From an uncultured Acinetobacter sp. (GTDB taxonomy: Bacteria; Pseudomonadota; Gammaproteobacteria; Pseudomonadales; Moraxellaceae), in assembly GCA_900766635.1 (NCBI GenBank), contig CAAFWA010000002.1, forward strand, positions 1-8,747: a DNA stretch of 8,747 bases, read 5' to 3'. The notes below the pieces were generated by a model that was not told the DNA's origin, did not search any database, and saw only the letters and a program-made list of their open reading frames with translations. The position numbers and the translations under genes are program-made. Positions within the stretch are counted from its first letter, which is position 1, and every line of letters starts with the position of its first letter. Positions 1 through 7,220 of this stretch are shown here, piece by piece.

Positions 1-1
1 C

Positions 2-319
2 TATGCGTATAATTCAACGCAAAGATTAAGTTTACATTTAGCAGCCGTTTTTGCATGTAATTTTAGTAATTATTGCTTTGATATGGCCAAACAAATTCTT
101 GATGCCAAGCAGGTGGATTTTAGTTTGCTGCATCCTTTAATGCTTGAAACGGCCAAAAAGGCCACTCAACATGACCCTAAACAGGTACAAACAGGGCCGG
201 CAAAACGTGGTGATCACCAAATTTTAACTTTGCATCAGATGATGCTACAACAGGCGAAGCGTGAAGATTTACAGCAAGTCTATGCTTTGATGAGTCAACA
301 GATTCAGCAACAGCAATAA
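2..319 (+). CDS. DUF2520-type protein, C-terminal part (5' end outside window)
   Basis: The frame is open from base 2, before the first in-window ATG at base 83, so this is the 3' end of a longer gene and not a 78-residue protein. The visible 105 or so residues carry the look of the C-terminal helical DUF2520 domain that follows a Rossmann-like NAD(P)-binding domain in this family: an early segment reading AAVFACNFSNY, then HPLMLETAKKA, then TGPAKRGDHQ, which matches the family's conserved TGP-x-x-RGD block, followed by a helix. The tail is glutamine-rich (QQIQQQQ). The biochemical role of the family is not established; members are annotated as possible oxidoreductases. The N-terminal dinucleotide-binding part cannot be seen here. 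The gene ends 11 bases before a strong terminator. The family call is from motif memory and is fairly secure; the function is unknown. Confidence 0.75.
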   Translation, partial: YAYNSTQRLSLHLAAVFACNFSNYCFDMAKQILDAKQVDFSLLHPLMLETAKKATQHDPKQVQTGPAKRGDHQILTLHQMMLQQAKREDLQQVYALMSQQIQQQQ

Positions 320-330
320 TGTAAACGCAT

Positions 331-366
331 AAAAAAAAGCCTCAATCTTTCGAATGAGGCTTTTTA
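331..366. terminator. Bidirectional intrinsic terminator between DUF2520 gene and tRNA-Gly
   Basis: A GCCTCA/TGAGGC stem (339-344 with 355-360, loop of 10) is flanked by eight A on the left (331-338) and five T on the right (361-365). The A/T flanks extend the stem and supply a T-run in both directions. It can therefore end the plus-strand DUF2520 gene and the minus-strand tRNA-Gly (and cysS read-through) transcripts. Confidence 0.85.
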
Positions 367-371
367 AATCT

Positions 372-447
<76 letters not shown>

Positions 448-498
448 AATATGAGGTGAATTATAAGCAAAAAATTAAGCGTGTCAACACCTCATATT
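448..498. repeat. Perfect 11-bp inverted repeat bracketing the tRNA-Gly promoter
   Basis: AATATGAGGTG (448-458) and its exact reverse complement CACCTCATATT (488-498) are separated by 29 bases. The interval is almost exactly the core promoter: the -35 box abuts one arm and the -10 box is one base from the other. The arm centres are 40 bp apart, close to four helical turns. The left arm directly abuts the tRNA 5' end. RNA reading through from cysS would form a hairpin with a 29-nt loop here. There is no T-run after the second arm, so it does not look like a terminator. Its function is unknown. Confidence 0.8.
460..487 (-). promoter_or_regulatory. Sigma-70 promoter for tRNA-Gly
   Basis: On the minus strand, TTGACA (482-487) and TATAAT (460-465) are both perfect consensus boxes, separated by 16 bases. 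Transcription should start near base 452-453, only about 5 bases before the mature tRNA 5' end at 447. The position and strength fit a stable-RNA promoter. Confidence 0.85.
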
Positions 499-505
499 AA
501 AAAAA

Positions 506-1927
506 TTAATCGGCACGGCGCCATACAGTGCCTTGACGGGTATCTTCAAGCACAATGCCCTCGGCTAATAAGTGTTGACGAATTTCATCAGCACGCGCGA
601 AGTCTTTAGCCTTTTTCGCATCAACACGTTGTTGAATGAAATCTTCAATTTGTTCGGCGCTTAAACCTAAGGCTTCTTGTCCAATATCTGATTTTAAGAA
701 TTCATCTACATCATATTGAACAATTGCTAAGATATCCGTCAGATGACGTAGTGTCGCATAGTAGATATGCGCTTGTTCAGCAGTTTGTTCTTTGACAGCA
801 GTGTTTAACGCTTTATTAATTTCAAATAATACGGCAATCGCTTCTGAGGTATTAAAATCATCACGCATGGCAGCATTAAAACGCTCAACCAACGCTGCAT
901 CGATCTCAGCACGTACCTCTTTGCCATAGAGCGCTTGATACGCTTTAAATGAATGATAAAAACGCGTTAATGTCGTTTTGGCTTCTTTTAGTGCCACATC
1001 TGAGAAGTTCACTGGGCTACGGTAGTGCGATGACACAATAAAGTAACGAATCACTTCAGGATGGAATTTTTCCATCACGTCACGAATGGTGAAGAAATTG
1101 CCTAAGGATTTCGACATTTTTTCGCCATCAACATTAATAAAGCCAACATGCATCCAATAGTTGACATATTGTTCGCCGGTTGCTGCTTCAGATTGGGCAA
1201 TTTCGTTTTCATGGTGTGGGAAAGTTAAGTCAGAACCACCGCCGTGAATATCAAAATGGTTACCTAAGCAGCACGTTGACATCGCTGAACATTCAATATG
1301 CCAACCTGGGCGACCATTGCCCCAAGGTGAAGACCAAGACGGTTCATTTTCTTTGGCATGTTTCCATAACACAAAGTCAAAAGGATGTTTCTTTTCAACT
1401 TCGACATCTACACGCTCTGAAGCACCGGCTTGCATATCTTCTAGTTTACGACCCGATAAACGACCGTATTTAGCAAATTTTTCCACTTGGAAGTACACAT
1501 CACCATTACTTGATGGGTAAGCCGTGCCGTTATCTACTAACGTGCCAATCATATTTTGCATGTGCGGAATAAAATCAGTGGCACGTGGTGCTTCATCAGG
1601 ATGTAAACAGCCTAAGTTTTCGGCATCTTCATTCATCGCTTGAATAAAACGGTCGGTGAGGGCAGTAATAGATTCACCATTTTCATTGGCACGTTTAATA
1701 ATTTTGTCGTCAATGTCGGTGATGTTACGTACATATTTCACCTGCCAACCTTGGCTACGTAAAAAGCGAATAATGTAGTCAAATGCAACCATGACACGCG
1801 CATGCCCAATGTGACAGTAGTCATAGACCGTCATACCGCAGACATACATATCGATGTGACCCTCAACACGGGGTACAAATTCTACTTTTTTGCGCTGCTC
1901 TGAGTTATAGAGAACAAATGGTTGCAT
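506..1927 (-). CDS. cysS: Cysteinyl-tRNA synthetase
   Basis: This cytoplasmic class I aminoacyl-tRNA synthetase attaches cysteine to tRNA-Cys using ATP. The protein is 473 residues, close to the usual 460-odd. The HIGH motif is at residues 39-42 and KMSKS at 270-274. The zinc site that selects cysteine is intact by alignment with E. coli: C30, C213, H238 and E242. [10 protein letters not shown] (68-77) is the conserved block after the first catalytic segment, and the C-terminal part has the usual helical DALR and anticodon-binding region ending in TVWRRAD. The ATG at 1927 (MQPFVLYNS) was chosen because a TTG eight codons further upstream adds residues that have no family counterpart. The Shine-Dalgarno sequence is weak. 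The gene is divergent from kdsD, and tRNA-Gly follows it after 58 bases with no convincing terminator between them. Confidence 0.97.
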   Translation of the reverse strand: MQPFVLYNSEQRKKVEFVPRVEGHIDMYVCGMTVYDYCHIGHARVMVAFDYIIRFLRSQGWQVKYVRNITDIDDKIIKRANENGESITALTDRFIQAMNEDAENLGCLHPDEAPRATDFIPHMQNMIGTLVDNGTAYPSSNGDVYFQVEKFAKYGRLSGRKLEDMQAGASERVDVEVEKKHPFDFVLWKHAKENEPSWSSPWGNGRPGWHIECSAMSTCCLGNHFDIHGGGSDLTFPHHENEIAQSEAATGEQYVNYWMHVGFINVDGEKMSKSLGNFFTIRDVMEKFHPEVIRYFIVSSHYRSPVNFSDVALKEAKTTLTRFYHSFKAYQALYGKEVRAEIDAALVERFNAAMRDDFNTSEAIAVLFEINKALNTAVKEQTAEQAHIYYATLRHLTDILAIVQYDVDEFLKSDIGQEALGLSAEQIEDFIQQRVDAKKAKDFARADEIRQHLLAEGIVLEDTRQGTVWRRAD

Positions 1928-1963
1928 GGCTTTTTCAATAAAAATTAACAAAAAGATGCGCTA

Positions 1964-1991
1964 ATCATAACGTAACGCCCATTTTTCACAA
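1964..1991 (-). promoter_or_regulatory. Probable cysS promoter
   Basis: On the minus strand, TTGTGA (1986-1991) and TATGAT (1964-1969) are separated by 16 bases, matching consensus at 4 of 6 and 5 of 6 positions. The predicted start near 1957 would give a leader of about 30 bases, too short for a T-box or attenuator, and none was seen. Confidence 0.5.
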
Positions 1992-2071
1992 AGTTTTCCA
2001 CGCTATTTTCATAAAGCTTGCGTTGATCTGGTAAAAAGCACACGATTTTAGAAAAGCTATTTGCATAGATA

Positions 2072-2080
2072 TGCTAAAAT
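2072..2080 (+). promoter_or_regulatory. Possible extended -10 promoter for the kdsD-lptB run
   Basis: TGCTAAAAT has an extended -10 (TGn) followed by TAAAAT, 5 of 6 matches to consensus. No good -35 hexamer lies 16-18 bases upstream. A start near 2087 would leave a leader of about 55 bases before the TTG at 2142. This is the best candidate in the divergent region, but it is only a motif match. Confidence 0.4.
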
Positions 2081-2129
2081 TTGCGAAAATTCACTTTTGC
2101 TGATCCCCCTTGAGACACGCACTTGCGTG

Positions 2130-2135
2130 AAGGTG
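2130..2135 (+). promoter_or_regulatory. Ribosome binding site that favours a TTG start for kdsD
   Basis: AAGGTG lies 6 bases before the in-frame TTG at 2142, an ideal distance. It lies 21 bases before the ATG at 2157, which has no Shine-Dalgarno of its own. A small GC-rich hairpin (CACGC/GCGTG, 2116-2129) sits directly before it. Confidence 0.55.
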
Positions 2136-2141
2136 AAGACA

Positions 2142-3134
2142 TTGAACCCACCCAATATGCCAAATCTAGTCGATTTTGAAAAAGTCGCTTTAGAAACCTT
2201 AAAAATTGAAGAACAAGCACTGCAAGTGTTAGCCACACAGATTGATGCACGTTTTTCTCGTGCCTGTGAAATTATTTTGCAATGCCAAGGTCGTCTGGTG
2301 ATTACTGGTATGGGTAAATCTGGGCATATTGGACGCAAAATGGCAGCGACCTTTGCATCTACAGGCACACCGTCATTCTTTATGCATCCAGGTGAAGCAG
2401 GGCATGGCGATTTAGGTATGCTCATGCGTGGCGATGTGCTGATTGCCATTTCAAATTCGGGTAAAAGCGATGAAATTATGATGCTGATGCCTTTGATTAA
2501 ACACTTACAAGTCCCTTTAATTACCATCAGTGGTGATGCTTCAGGCCCAATGCCACAAAATGCCGATGTGGCTCTGACCTTAGGTAATATTACCGAAGCC
2601 TGTCCTCTAGGTTTAGCGCCAACTTCAAGCACCACTGCAACTTTAGCTTTAGGTGATGCCTTAGCTGTAGCACTACTTGACGCACGTGGTTTTACCGCAG
2701 ATGACTTTGCACGCTCCCATCCTGCAGGTGCATTAGGCAAACGTTTATTGTTACAAGTGAAACACTTAATGCACACGGGTGCAGATTTACCAAAAGTTGC
2801 GCCACAGACGCCAATGAATCAAGTGTTGTATGAAATTTCCAATAAACGCTTAGGTTTGACCACGGTAGTCGATGAAAACGACACCTTATTGGGGATTTTT
2901 ACCGATGGTGACTTACGTCGTTTAATTGATAAACAACAAGGTTTTGATGTAAATCTCGCCGTTTCACAAGTGATGACGGCCCATCCATCAACCATTGATG
3001 CGGAGGCACGTGCGGTTGAGGCACTCGCACAATTACGTGATAAAAAAATTAACCAATTTGTGGTGGTCGATGATCACAATAAAGTCATTGGTGTGGTCAG
3101 TATGCATGACTTGATCCAAGCAGGGGTAAACTAA
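2142..3134 (+). CDS. kdsD: D-arabinose 5-phosphate isomerase (Kdo synthesis)
   Basis: This cytoplasmic KpsF/GutQ-family enzyme interconverts ribulose 5-phosphate and arabinose 5-phosphate, the first committed step towards Kdo for the LPS inner core. From the TTG start it has 330 residues (E. coli KdsD has 328). An N-terminal SIS sugar-isomerase domain carries GMGKSGHIGRKMAATFAS and HPGEAGHGDLG. Two CBS domains follow, at roughly 210-267 and 275-330. The catalytic residues known from E. coli, K59, H88, E111 and H193, are all present, and with the TTG start they fall at exactly the same numbers. That numbering and the RBS favour TTG at 2142 over ATG at 2157 (325 residues). A longer frame from TTG 2061 overlaps the likely promoter and was not used. 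kdsC begins 3 bases after the stop. Confidence 0.95.
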   Translation: MNPPNMPNLVDFEKVALETLKIEEQALQVLATQIDARFSRACEIILQCQGRLVITGMGKSGHIGRKMAATFASTGTPSFFMHPGEAGHGDLGMLMRGDVLIAISNSGKSDEIMMLMPLIKHLQVPLITISGDASGPMPQNADVALTLGNITEACPLGLAPTSSTTATLALGDALAVALLDARGFTADDFARSHPAGALGKRLLLQVKHLMHTGADLPKVAPQTPMNQVLYEISNKRLGLTTVVDENDTLLGIFTDGDLRRLIDKQQGFDVNLAVSQVMTAHPSTIDAEARAVEALAQLRDKKINQFVVVDDHNKVIGVVSMHDLIQAGVN

Positions 3135-3137
3135 TAC

Positions 3138-3680
3138 ATGGCATCTTATATTTTATTAGAACAAGCACGTGATATGCAGGCCTTAGTGCTTGATGTAGAT
3201 GGTATTTTAAGTGATGGTTTTGTAACTTTAACCAATACAGGGGATGAAATTAAATCCTTTGATATTCGTGATGGTCTAGGCATGAAACTCGTGCAACAAG
3301 CGGGCATGAAAGTGGTGATTATCACCGGTCGTAAGAGCCATATTGTTGAAAAGCGTATGTCTGATTTAGGTGTAGATTTGGTTTATCAGGGACGTGAAGA
3401 CAAAGGCACTGCACTACGTGAAGCTTGTGCGCAATTGGGTTTAAGCCCTGAAGATTGTTTATATATGGGCGATGATTGGCCGGATTTATCTGCATTTGCG
3501 ATTGCTGGGATGAAAGTGACTGTACCCAATGGTCATTTAGAAGTGCGTCGCCGTGCTGATCTTGTGACCCAAGCTTACGGTGGTCGTGGTGCAGTGCGTG
3601 AAATTTGTGACATGTTGTTAATGGCCAAAGGCGTTTATGACACCTTGCTTGAACAATATACCAACGTGCCACAGCCATAA
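3138..3680 (+). CDS. kdsC: 3-deoxy-D-manno-octulosonate 8-phosphate phosphatase
   Basis: KdsC removes phosphate from Kdo 8-phosphate to give free Kdo, which KdsB then activates. It is a small cap-less HAD-superfamily phosphatase that normally works as a tetramer and needs magnesium. The protein has 180 residues (about 188 in E. coli). Motif I is DVDG with nucleophile D19 and acid/base D21 (LVLDVDGILSDG). Motif II is T63 in VVIITGRKS. The motif III lysine is probably K89. Motif IV is GDDWPD, with metal-binding D112. The ATG follows the kdsD stop by 3 bases, with a GGGG ribosome-binding tract 11 bases upstream inside the kdsD end, so the two genes are probably co-transcribed and translationally linked. 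KdsD and KdsC act at two steps of the same pathway. Confidence 0.96.
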   Translation: MASYILLEQARDMQALVLDVDGILSDGFVTLTNTGDEIKSFDIRDGLGMKLVQQAGMKVVIITGRKSHIVEKRMSDLGVDLVYQGREDKGTALREACAQLGLSPEDCLYMGDDWPDLSAFAIAGMKVTVPNGHLEVRRRADLVTQAYGGRGAVREICDMLLMAKGVYDTLLEQYTNVPQP

Positions 3681-3707
3681 TTTAACCTATAGAGTGAAGC
3701 CACAGCG

Positions 3708-4250
3708 ATGGATACTAAAGTTTTATACGTCGCAGCAGTTGTGATTGCTGCTGTTAGTGGCGGTTACTACTATTACAGTGGCAAACAACAAAAGCTTGAG
3801 GCCGATGCTGCACAAAGCATGACCTACTCTGCCGAAAATATTCATTTAACCCAAACCTATGAAGATGGGCAATTACATGTCAAAGCAACTGTAGATCGGC
3901 TTGAGCAAGATATGCAAAAAAATACAGCGAACTTAAGCAATCTCAATGCTTCACTGTATGAGCAAGGTGTGGTCAATGCCACCTTTATGGCAAAAAAAGC
4001 TCAAAGTTATGACGATAACCAAAAGGTAGTCCTGTCAGAGCAAGTCTCAGCCAATAAAATATTGACTGAGGGTAAAATGCAACTCGATACCACTGAACTG
4101 ACTTTATATCCACAGACACGTGATATCGAAACCGATAAAATGGTGATTGTGCAATCTCCACAAGCTGAGTTTGTCAGCCAAGGTCTGAAAGCCAATTTAA
4201 ATGAAGGGCAATACGAATTTTTTAATATTCGAGGAACGTATGAACGGTAA
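3708..4250 (+). CDS. lptC: LPS export protein LptC
   Basis: LptC is a bitopic inner-membrane protein that joins the LptB2FG transporter to the periplasmic LptA bridge and receives LPS from it. The 180 residues (191 in E. coli) begin with a single hydrophobic segment, about residues 5-20 (VLYVAAVVIAAVSGGY), with no signal-peptidase site, so it should stay anchored. A periplasmic beta-rich region follows with alternating hydrophobic and polar strands (IHLTQTYEDGQLHVKAT), as expected for the beta-jellyroll fold. Sequence conservation in LptC is low in general, and the call leans on its position between kdsC and lptA as much as on residues. AGAGTGA, 10 bases before the ATG, is a fair Shine-Dalgarno. 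The 3' end overlaps lptA by 11 bases. Confidence 0.9.
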   Translation: MDTKVLYVAAVVIAAVSGGYYYYSGKQQKLEADAAQSMTYSAENIHLTQTYEDGQLHVKATVDRLEQDMQKNTANLSNLNASLYEQGVVNATFMAKKAQSYDDNQKVVLSEQVSANKILTEGKMQLDTTELTLYPQTRDIETDKMVIVQSPQAEFVSQGLKANLNEGQYEFFNIRGTYER

Positions 4251-4794
4251 TTTTCAGCAGCACAAAGCACTTATTAAAGCTGCCCTCCTTGGTATGACCA
4301 TGCTCGCAGGCTCTGTATGGGCATTGCCATCAGACCGCAATCAACCCATTTCATTGGTGGCCGATCGCGGTAGCTTCAACGAAAAAAGTGGTGTGATGAC
4401 CTATAGCGGCAACGTGATTGTTGAGCAAGGTACCATGAAACTGCAAGCGGCAACGATTGTGGCGAACTTAAATGCAAAAAAAGAAATTAGTAGTATTACC
4501 GCATCAGGTTCACCTGCACGTTTTCAGCAGCAGCTTGAAGCCAACAAAGGTTTAGCCAAAGGTCAAGCCAATAAAATTGTTTACAATGCACAAACTGGTA
4601 TTTTGACCCTATCGGGTAATGCGGTATTAGAGCAAGATGGTGCAAGTTTAAAAGGTGCAACTTTACGCTATAGTATGAACAAGGGTGATATTGAAGCGAT
4701 TGGTACACCAAACAGTAGTGGTTCGTCGTCTGGTCGTGTACAGATTGTGATTCCACCATCGAGCACGAAGTCTTTCCCAGGAGCACGTGATTAA
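4240..4794 (+). CDS. lptA: LPS transport periplasmic protein LptA
   Basis: LptA forms the periplasmic filament along which LPS slides from LptC to LptD at the outer membrane. The protein has 184 residues (185 in E. coli). Residues 1-28 are a classical Sec signal peptide: K9 and K13, a hydrophobic core [11 protein letters not shown], and a likely cut after VWA28. The mature part is an OstA/LptA-type jellyroll repeat with [20 protein letters not shown] and the matching later segment [23 protein letters not shown]. The tail is serine-rich. The ATG at 4240 was chosen because GAGGAACG sits just upstream and because the signal peptide then starts cleanly; the in-frame ATG at 4201 would put 13 extra residues before it. 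The start lies inside the lptC end and the stop shares a base with the lptB ATG (TAATG). Confidence 0.95.
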   Translation: MNGNFQQHKALIKAALLGMTMLAGSVWALPSDRNQPISLVADRGSFNEKSGVMTYSGNVIVEQGTMKLQAATIVANLNAKKEISSITASGSPARFQQQLEANKGLAKGQANKIVYNAQTGILTLSGNAVLEQDGASLKGATLRYSMNKGDIEAIGTPNSSGSSSGRVQIVIPPSSTKSFPGARD

Positions 4795-5534
4795 TGTCAA
4801 GCACGCAACCGCAGACTTTAACCATTAAGCATTTGGCGAAAAACTACAGCAAACGCTGGGTGGTGAAAGACGTTTCTTTTAGTATGCAAAGCGGACAAAT
4901 TGTTGGTTTGCTTGGGCCGAATGGTGCAGGAAAAACCACCAGTTTCTATATGGTGGTCGGCCTAGTGCGTATGGATAAAGGTGAAATTCATCTTGATCAG
5001 TTAGATTTATCTGACCTTGCGATGCATGAACGTGCTCGTCAAGGGATTGGTTATTTACCGCAAGAGGCCTCAATTTTCCGTAAATTGACGATTGCTGAAA
5101 ATATCATGGCCATTTTGGAAACCCGCAAAGATTTAAACAAAGAACAGCGTAAACAGCGTTTAAATGAACTTTTAAATGACTTTAAAATTAGCCATATTAA
5201 AGATTCATTAGGGATGAGCGTATCGGGCGGTGAGCGTCGTCGTGCTGAGATTGCACGTGCCTTAGCGGCTGATCCAAAATTTATGTTGCTTGATGAGCCT
5301 TTTGCTGGGGTCGATCCTATTTCGGTAGGTGACATTAAAGATATTATTACCACCTTAAAACAGCGTGGTATTGGCGTTTTAATTACTGATCACAATGTGC
5401 GTGAAACTTTAGCAATTTGCGAGCGTGCTTATATTGTCAGCGAAGGCGCAGTCATTGCTGAGGGTACACCTCAAGATATCTTGGCAAATGAAAAAGTACG
5501 TCAGGTATATTTAGGCGAAGATTTTACAGTTTAA
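4794..5534 (+). CDS. lptB: LPS export ABC transporter ATP-binding protein LptB
   Basis: LptB is the cytoplasmic ATPase dimer that powers LPS extraction by LptF and LptG, which are not in this window. The 246 residues hold a complete nucleotide-binding domain: Walker A GPNGAGKT (41-48), Q-loop Q90 in YLPQEASIF, signature SGGE (144-147) in the LptB-typical run [14 protein letters not shown], Walker B ending in LLDEP with D167 and catalytic E168, D-loop GVDP, and switch H200 in [14 protein letters not shown] (4779-4783) lies 10 bases before the ATG, which overlaps the lptA stop by one base, so translation is probably coupled. A good terminator follows, making lptB the last gene of this LPS run. 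In many other gammaproteobacteria rpoN comes next; here it does not. Confidence 0.97.
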   Translation: MSSTQPQTLTIKHLAKNYSKRWVVKDVSFSMQSGQIVGLLGPNGAGKTTSFYMVVGLVRMDKGEIHLDQLDLSDLAMHERARQGIGYLPQEASIFRKLTIAENIMAILETRKDLNKEQRKQRLNELLNDFKISHIKDSLGMSVSGGERRRAEIARALAADPKFMLLDEPFAGVDPISVGDIKDIITTLKQRGIGVLITDHNVRETLAICERAYIVSEGAVIAEGTPQDILANEKVRQVYLGEDFTV

Positions 5535-5553
5535 TTGGACTTTAATAGCAGCA

Positions 5554-5581
5554 AAAGATCAGTAAATCACTGGTCTTTTTT
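5554..5581 (+). terminator. Intrinsic terminator after lptB
   Basis: AAAGATCAGT (5554-5563) pairs with ACTGGTCTTT (5569-5578) as a 10-bp stem with one G-U pair and a 5-base loop, followed by a T-run (5576-5581). It lies 20 bases after the lptB stop and separates the LPS genes from the secretion genes. Confidence 0.85.
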
Positions 5582-5587
5582 ATGCAA

Positions 5588-5684
5588 TTGAGAAAAAGTA
5601 AGTCCTTGAAAATAAAAAAACAAAAAAAATCTAATAAACAAGGTAAAATATCGAAAAATATTAGCTCATTCAAACTTATTGACT
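5588..5684 (+). promoter_or_regulatory. A-rich upstream region with possible promoter for the secretion genes
   Basis: The spacer between the lptB terminator and the TolC-family gene is strongly A-rich on the plus strand, with runs of seven and eight A near 5613-5629. TAAAAT (5644-5649) is the best -10 box. No convincing -35 box stands 16-18 bases before it; TTGAAA (5606-5611) is too far away. A-tracts may act as an UP element or bent DNA. No clear Shine-Dalgarno precedes the ATG at 5685. The exact start is not resolved. Confidence 0.35.
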
Positions 5685-7220
5685 ATGGCATTTAGAGAAA
5701 AAACTAAAGCAAAACAGGGATATGGGGTACACGTGAATGTGATTAATGGAGTAATTTTGACATTATCTCTAGCAATCTCTACAGCGTATGCAGATACACC
5801 CAAGCAGTATTTCAGCACTTTTAAGGAAAAAGGTTTTGGCTTATTAGGACCAAAGAGTGATGAAAACTTTAATAAAGCAAATGTTAAAGCACTGAGTAAT
5901 TTCCAAATTGATACCTCGGCAATTCCCGAATTGCCGATGGTGACCCGTTTTGATCCAAACATGCCAAATGGAACCAACTATACGCCAAGTATTGAACGTT
6001 TAGCCTTTAACGAAGCCATTTTGCGTGCGGTACAGCGTAGTCCTGAAATTTCCCAGGCTGTGGCAAATTTGGCATCGCAAAATGCCAATATTGATGTCGC
6101 GAAGTCGGCCTACTATCCACAAATTTCAGGCGGACTCGGTACAGGTGATTTAACCTCAGGTGAGCGAGGTCGTCAGGTACTCAATCTTAACCTCACACAA
6201 ATGTTGTATGACTTTGGTAAGGTGAAAAGCAGTGTTGATGTGCAACAAGCTCAATTATTTGCTGAGCAAGCCAATGTCTTGGTAAGTATTGATGATGTGG
6301 CCTATCAAGCTGCAGATGCAATTGTACAAATTAAGCGTTATCAAGAAATTACTAAAATTGCTGAACAGCAAATAGCAGGGATTTCGCGGATTAATGAAAT
6401 CGCGCAGTTGCGTGCAAGGGCAGGGATTAGTAGTCAAGCCGACCCCGTACAAGCACAGTCGTATTTAGAAGCATCGCGTTCGAATATGATTGTTCAGCAA
6501 ACCCAATTGCGTCAGTATCAACAAAAATTACGTACTTTATTGGGTTTTGATGTTTCAGGTTTGCAGTGGAATTTACCTGAGCGTTTAATTATTGATTCAA
6601 ATTTATATCAAGAGCCTGAGTTTAACCAAGTCCCTAAAATGATGTTGGCACAGGCGCAAATTGAAGTGGCGAAAGCGCAACTACAAGAAACCCGGTTGAG
6701 TAATTATCCGACATTAAATATTAAAGGGTCTTTAAGCCAAGCAATTAATGGGCGTAACCCAAATAACAATGAAGATGATGGCCTATATCATTCGATTATG
6801 CTAGAAGCCAACAGTAATTTTTATCAAGGTGGCGCTACGGCATCGCGTACCAAAGCAGCTAGTTATGCTGAGCAAGCTGCACGTGCACGGATGAATGCTG
6901 AATATTTAAATGTCCTTGATCAGGTTCGCGTGTTACGTGAAGAGATTGAAAATAAGCAACGTCAAATGACGATCTTGATGGCACGTAAGGAAACAGCAAC
7001 GCGTACTAAAGAGCTGTATCAAGAGCAATATAAATTGGGTACACGCACCGTGGTCGATCTCTTAAATGCGGAGCAGTCGATTCATAGTGCGTCACAAGAA
7101 ATTGAATCAGCGCGTTATGATATTTATACAGCGATTGTTAATTATATTGCACAAACAGGACGTTCACGCGATTTGTATGAACTAAATAATATTTCGATTC
7201 AGGGGTTTGAAGTTCAATAA
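5685..7220 (+). CDS. TolC-family outer-membrane protein of a type I secretion system
   Basis: This protein should form the trimeric outer-membrane channel through which a type I substrate leaves the cell. It has 511 residues from the ATG. A hydrophobic stretch (about 18-36, ending TAYA before D37) looks like a Sec signal peptide with a long charged n-region. Residues 37-100 are an extension rich in P, N and K with no counterpart in E. coli TolC. The channel domain starts near 102 (SIERLAFNEAILRAVQRSPEIS), with two outer-membrane efflux-protein repeats made of long helices and short strands; GTRTVVDLLNAEQSIHSA near the C-terminus is typical. A GTG at 5733 has GGGG 5 bases upstream and could be the real start, but it would leave the signal peptide without positive charge. 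The stop overlaps the ABC transporter start (TAATG), which argues that the two work together. It resembles LapE/RTX outer-membrane partners more than the drug-efflux OprM class, which is lipidated. Confidence 0.88.
   Translation: MAFREKTKAKQGYGVHVNVINGVILTLSLAISTAYADTPKQYFSTFKEKGFGLLGPKSDENFNKANVKALSNFQIDTSAIPELPMVTRFDPNMPNGTNYTPSIERLAFNEAILRAVQRSPEISQAVANLASQNANIDVAKSAYYPQISGGLGTGDLTSGERGRQVLNLNLTQMLYDFGKVKSSVDVQQAQLFAEQANVLVSIDDVAYQAADAIVQIKRYQEITKIAEQQIAGISRINEIAQLRARAGISSQADPVQAQSYLEASRSNMIVQQTQLRQYQQKLRTLLGFDVSGLQWNLPERLIIDSNLYQEPEFNQVPKMMLAQAQIEVAKAQLQETRLSNYPTLNIKGSLSQAINGRNPNNNEDDGLYHSIMLEANSNFYQGGATASRTKAASYAEQAARARMNAEYLNVLDQVRVLREEIENKQRQMTILMARKETATRTKELYQEQYKLGTRTVVDLLNAEQSIHSASQEIESARYDIYTAIVNYIAQTGRSRDLYELNNISIQGFEVQ

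Noticed and set aside
83..319. A free-standing 78-residue protein starting at base 83
   Set aside because: The same frame continues upstream to the window edge with family-like sequence, and no RBS precedes the ATG.
448..498. Inverted repeat as an ordinary cysS terminator
   Set aside because: The loop is 29 bases and no T-run follows the second arm in the direction of cysS transcription.
2061..2141. TTG at 2061 as the kdsD start
   Set aside because: It falls within the likely promoter, has no RBS, and adds residues with no KdsD counterpart.
2057..2776. 239-codon antisense open frame across kdsD
   Set aside because: It lies opposite a fully intact, catalytically complete kdsD. Its composition is rich in Ser, Ala, Lys and Pro as expected from reverse-reading kdsD codons, and it shows no domain.
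4201..4239. Upstream ATG giving LptA 13 extra residues
   Set aside because: It has no Shine-Dalgarno, lies well inside lptC, and would put EE and other polar residues before an otherwise standard signal peptide. The ATG at 4240 has GAGGAACG just upstream.
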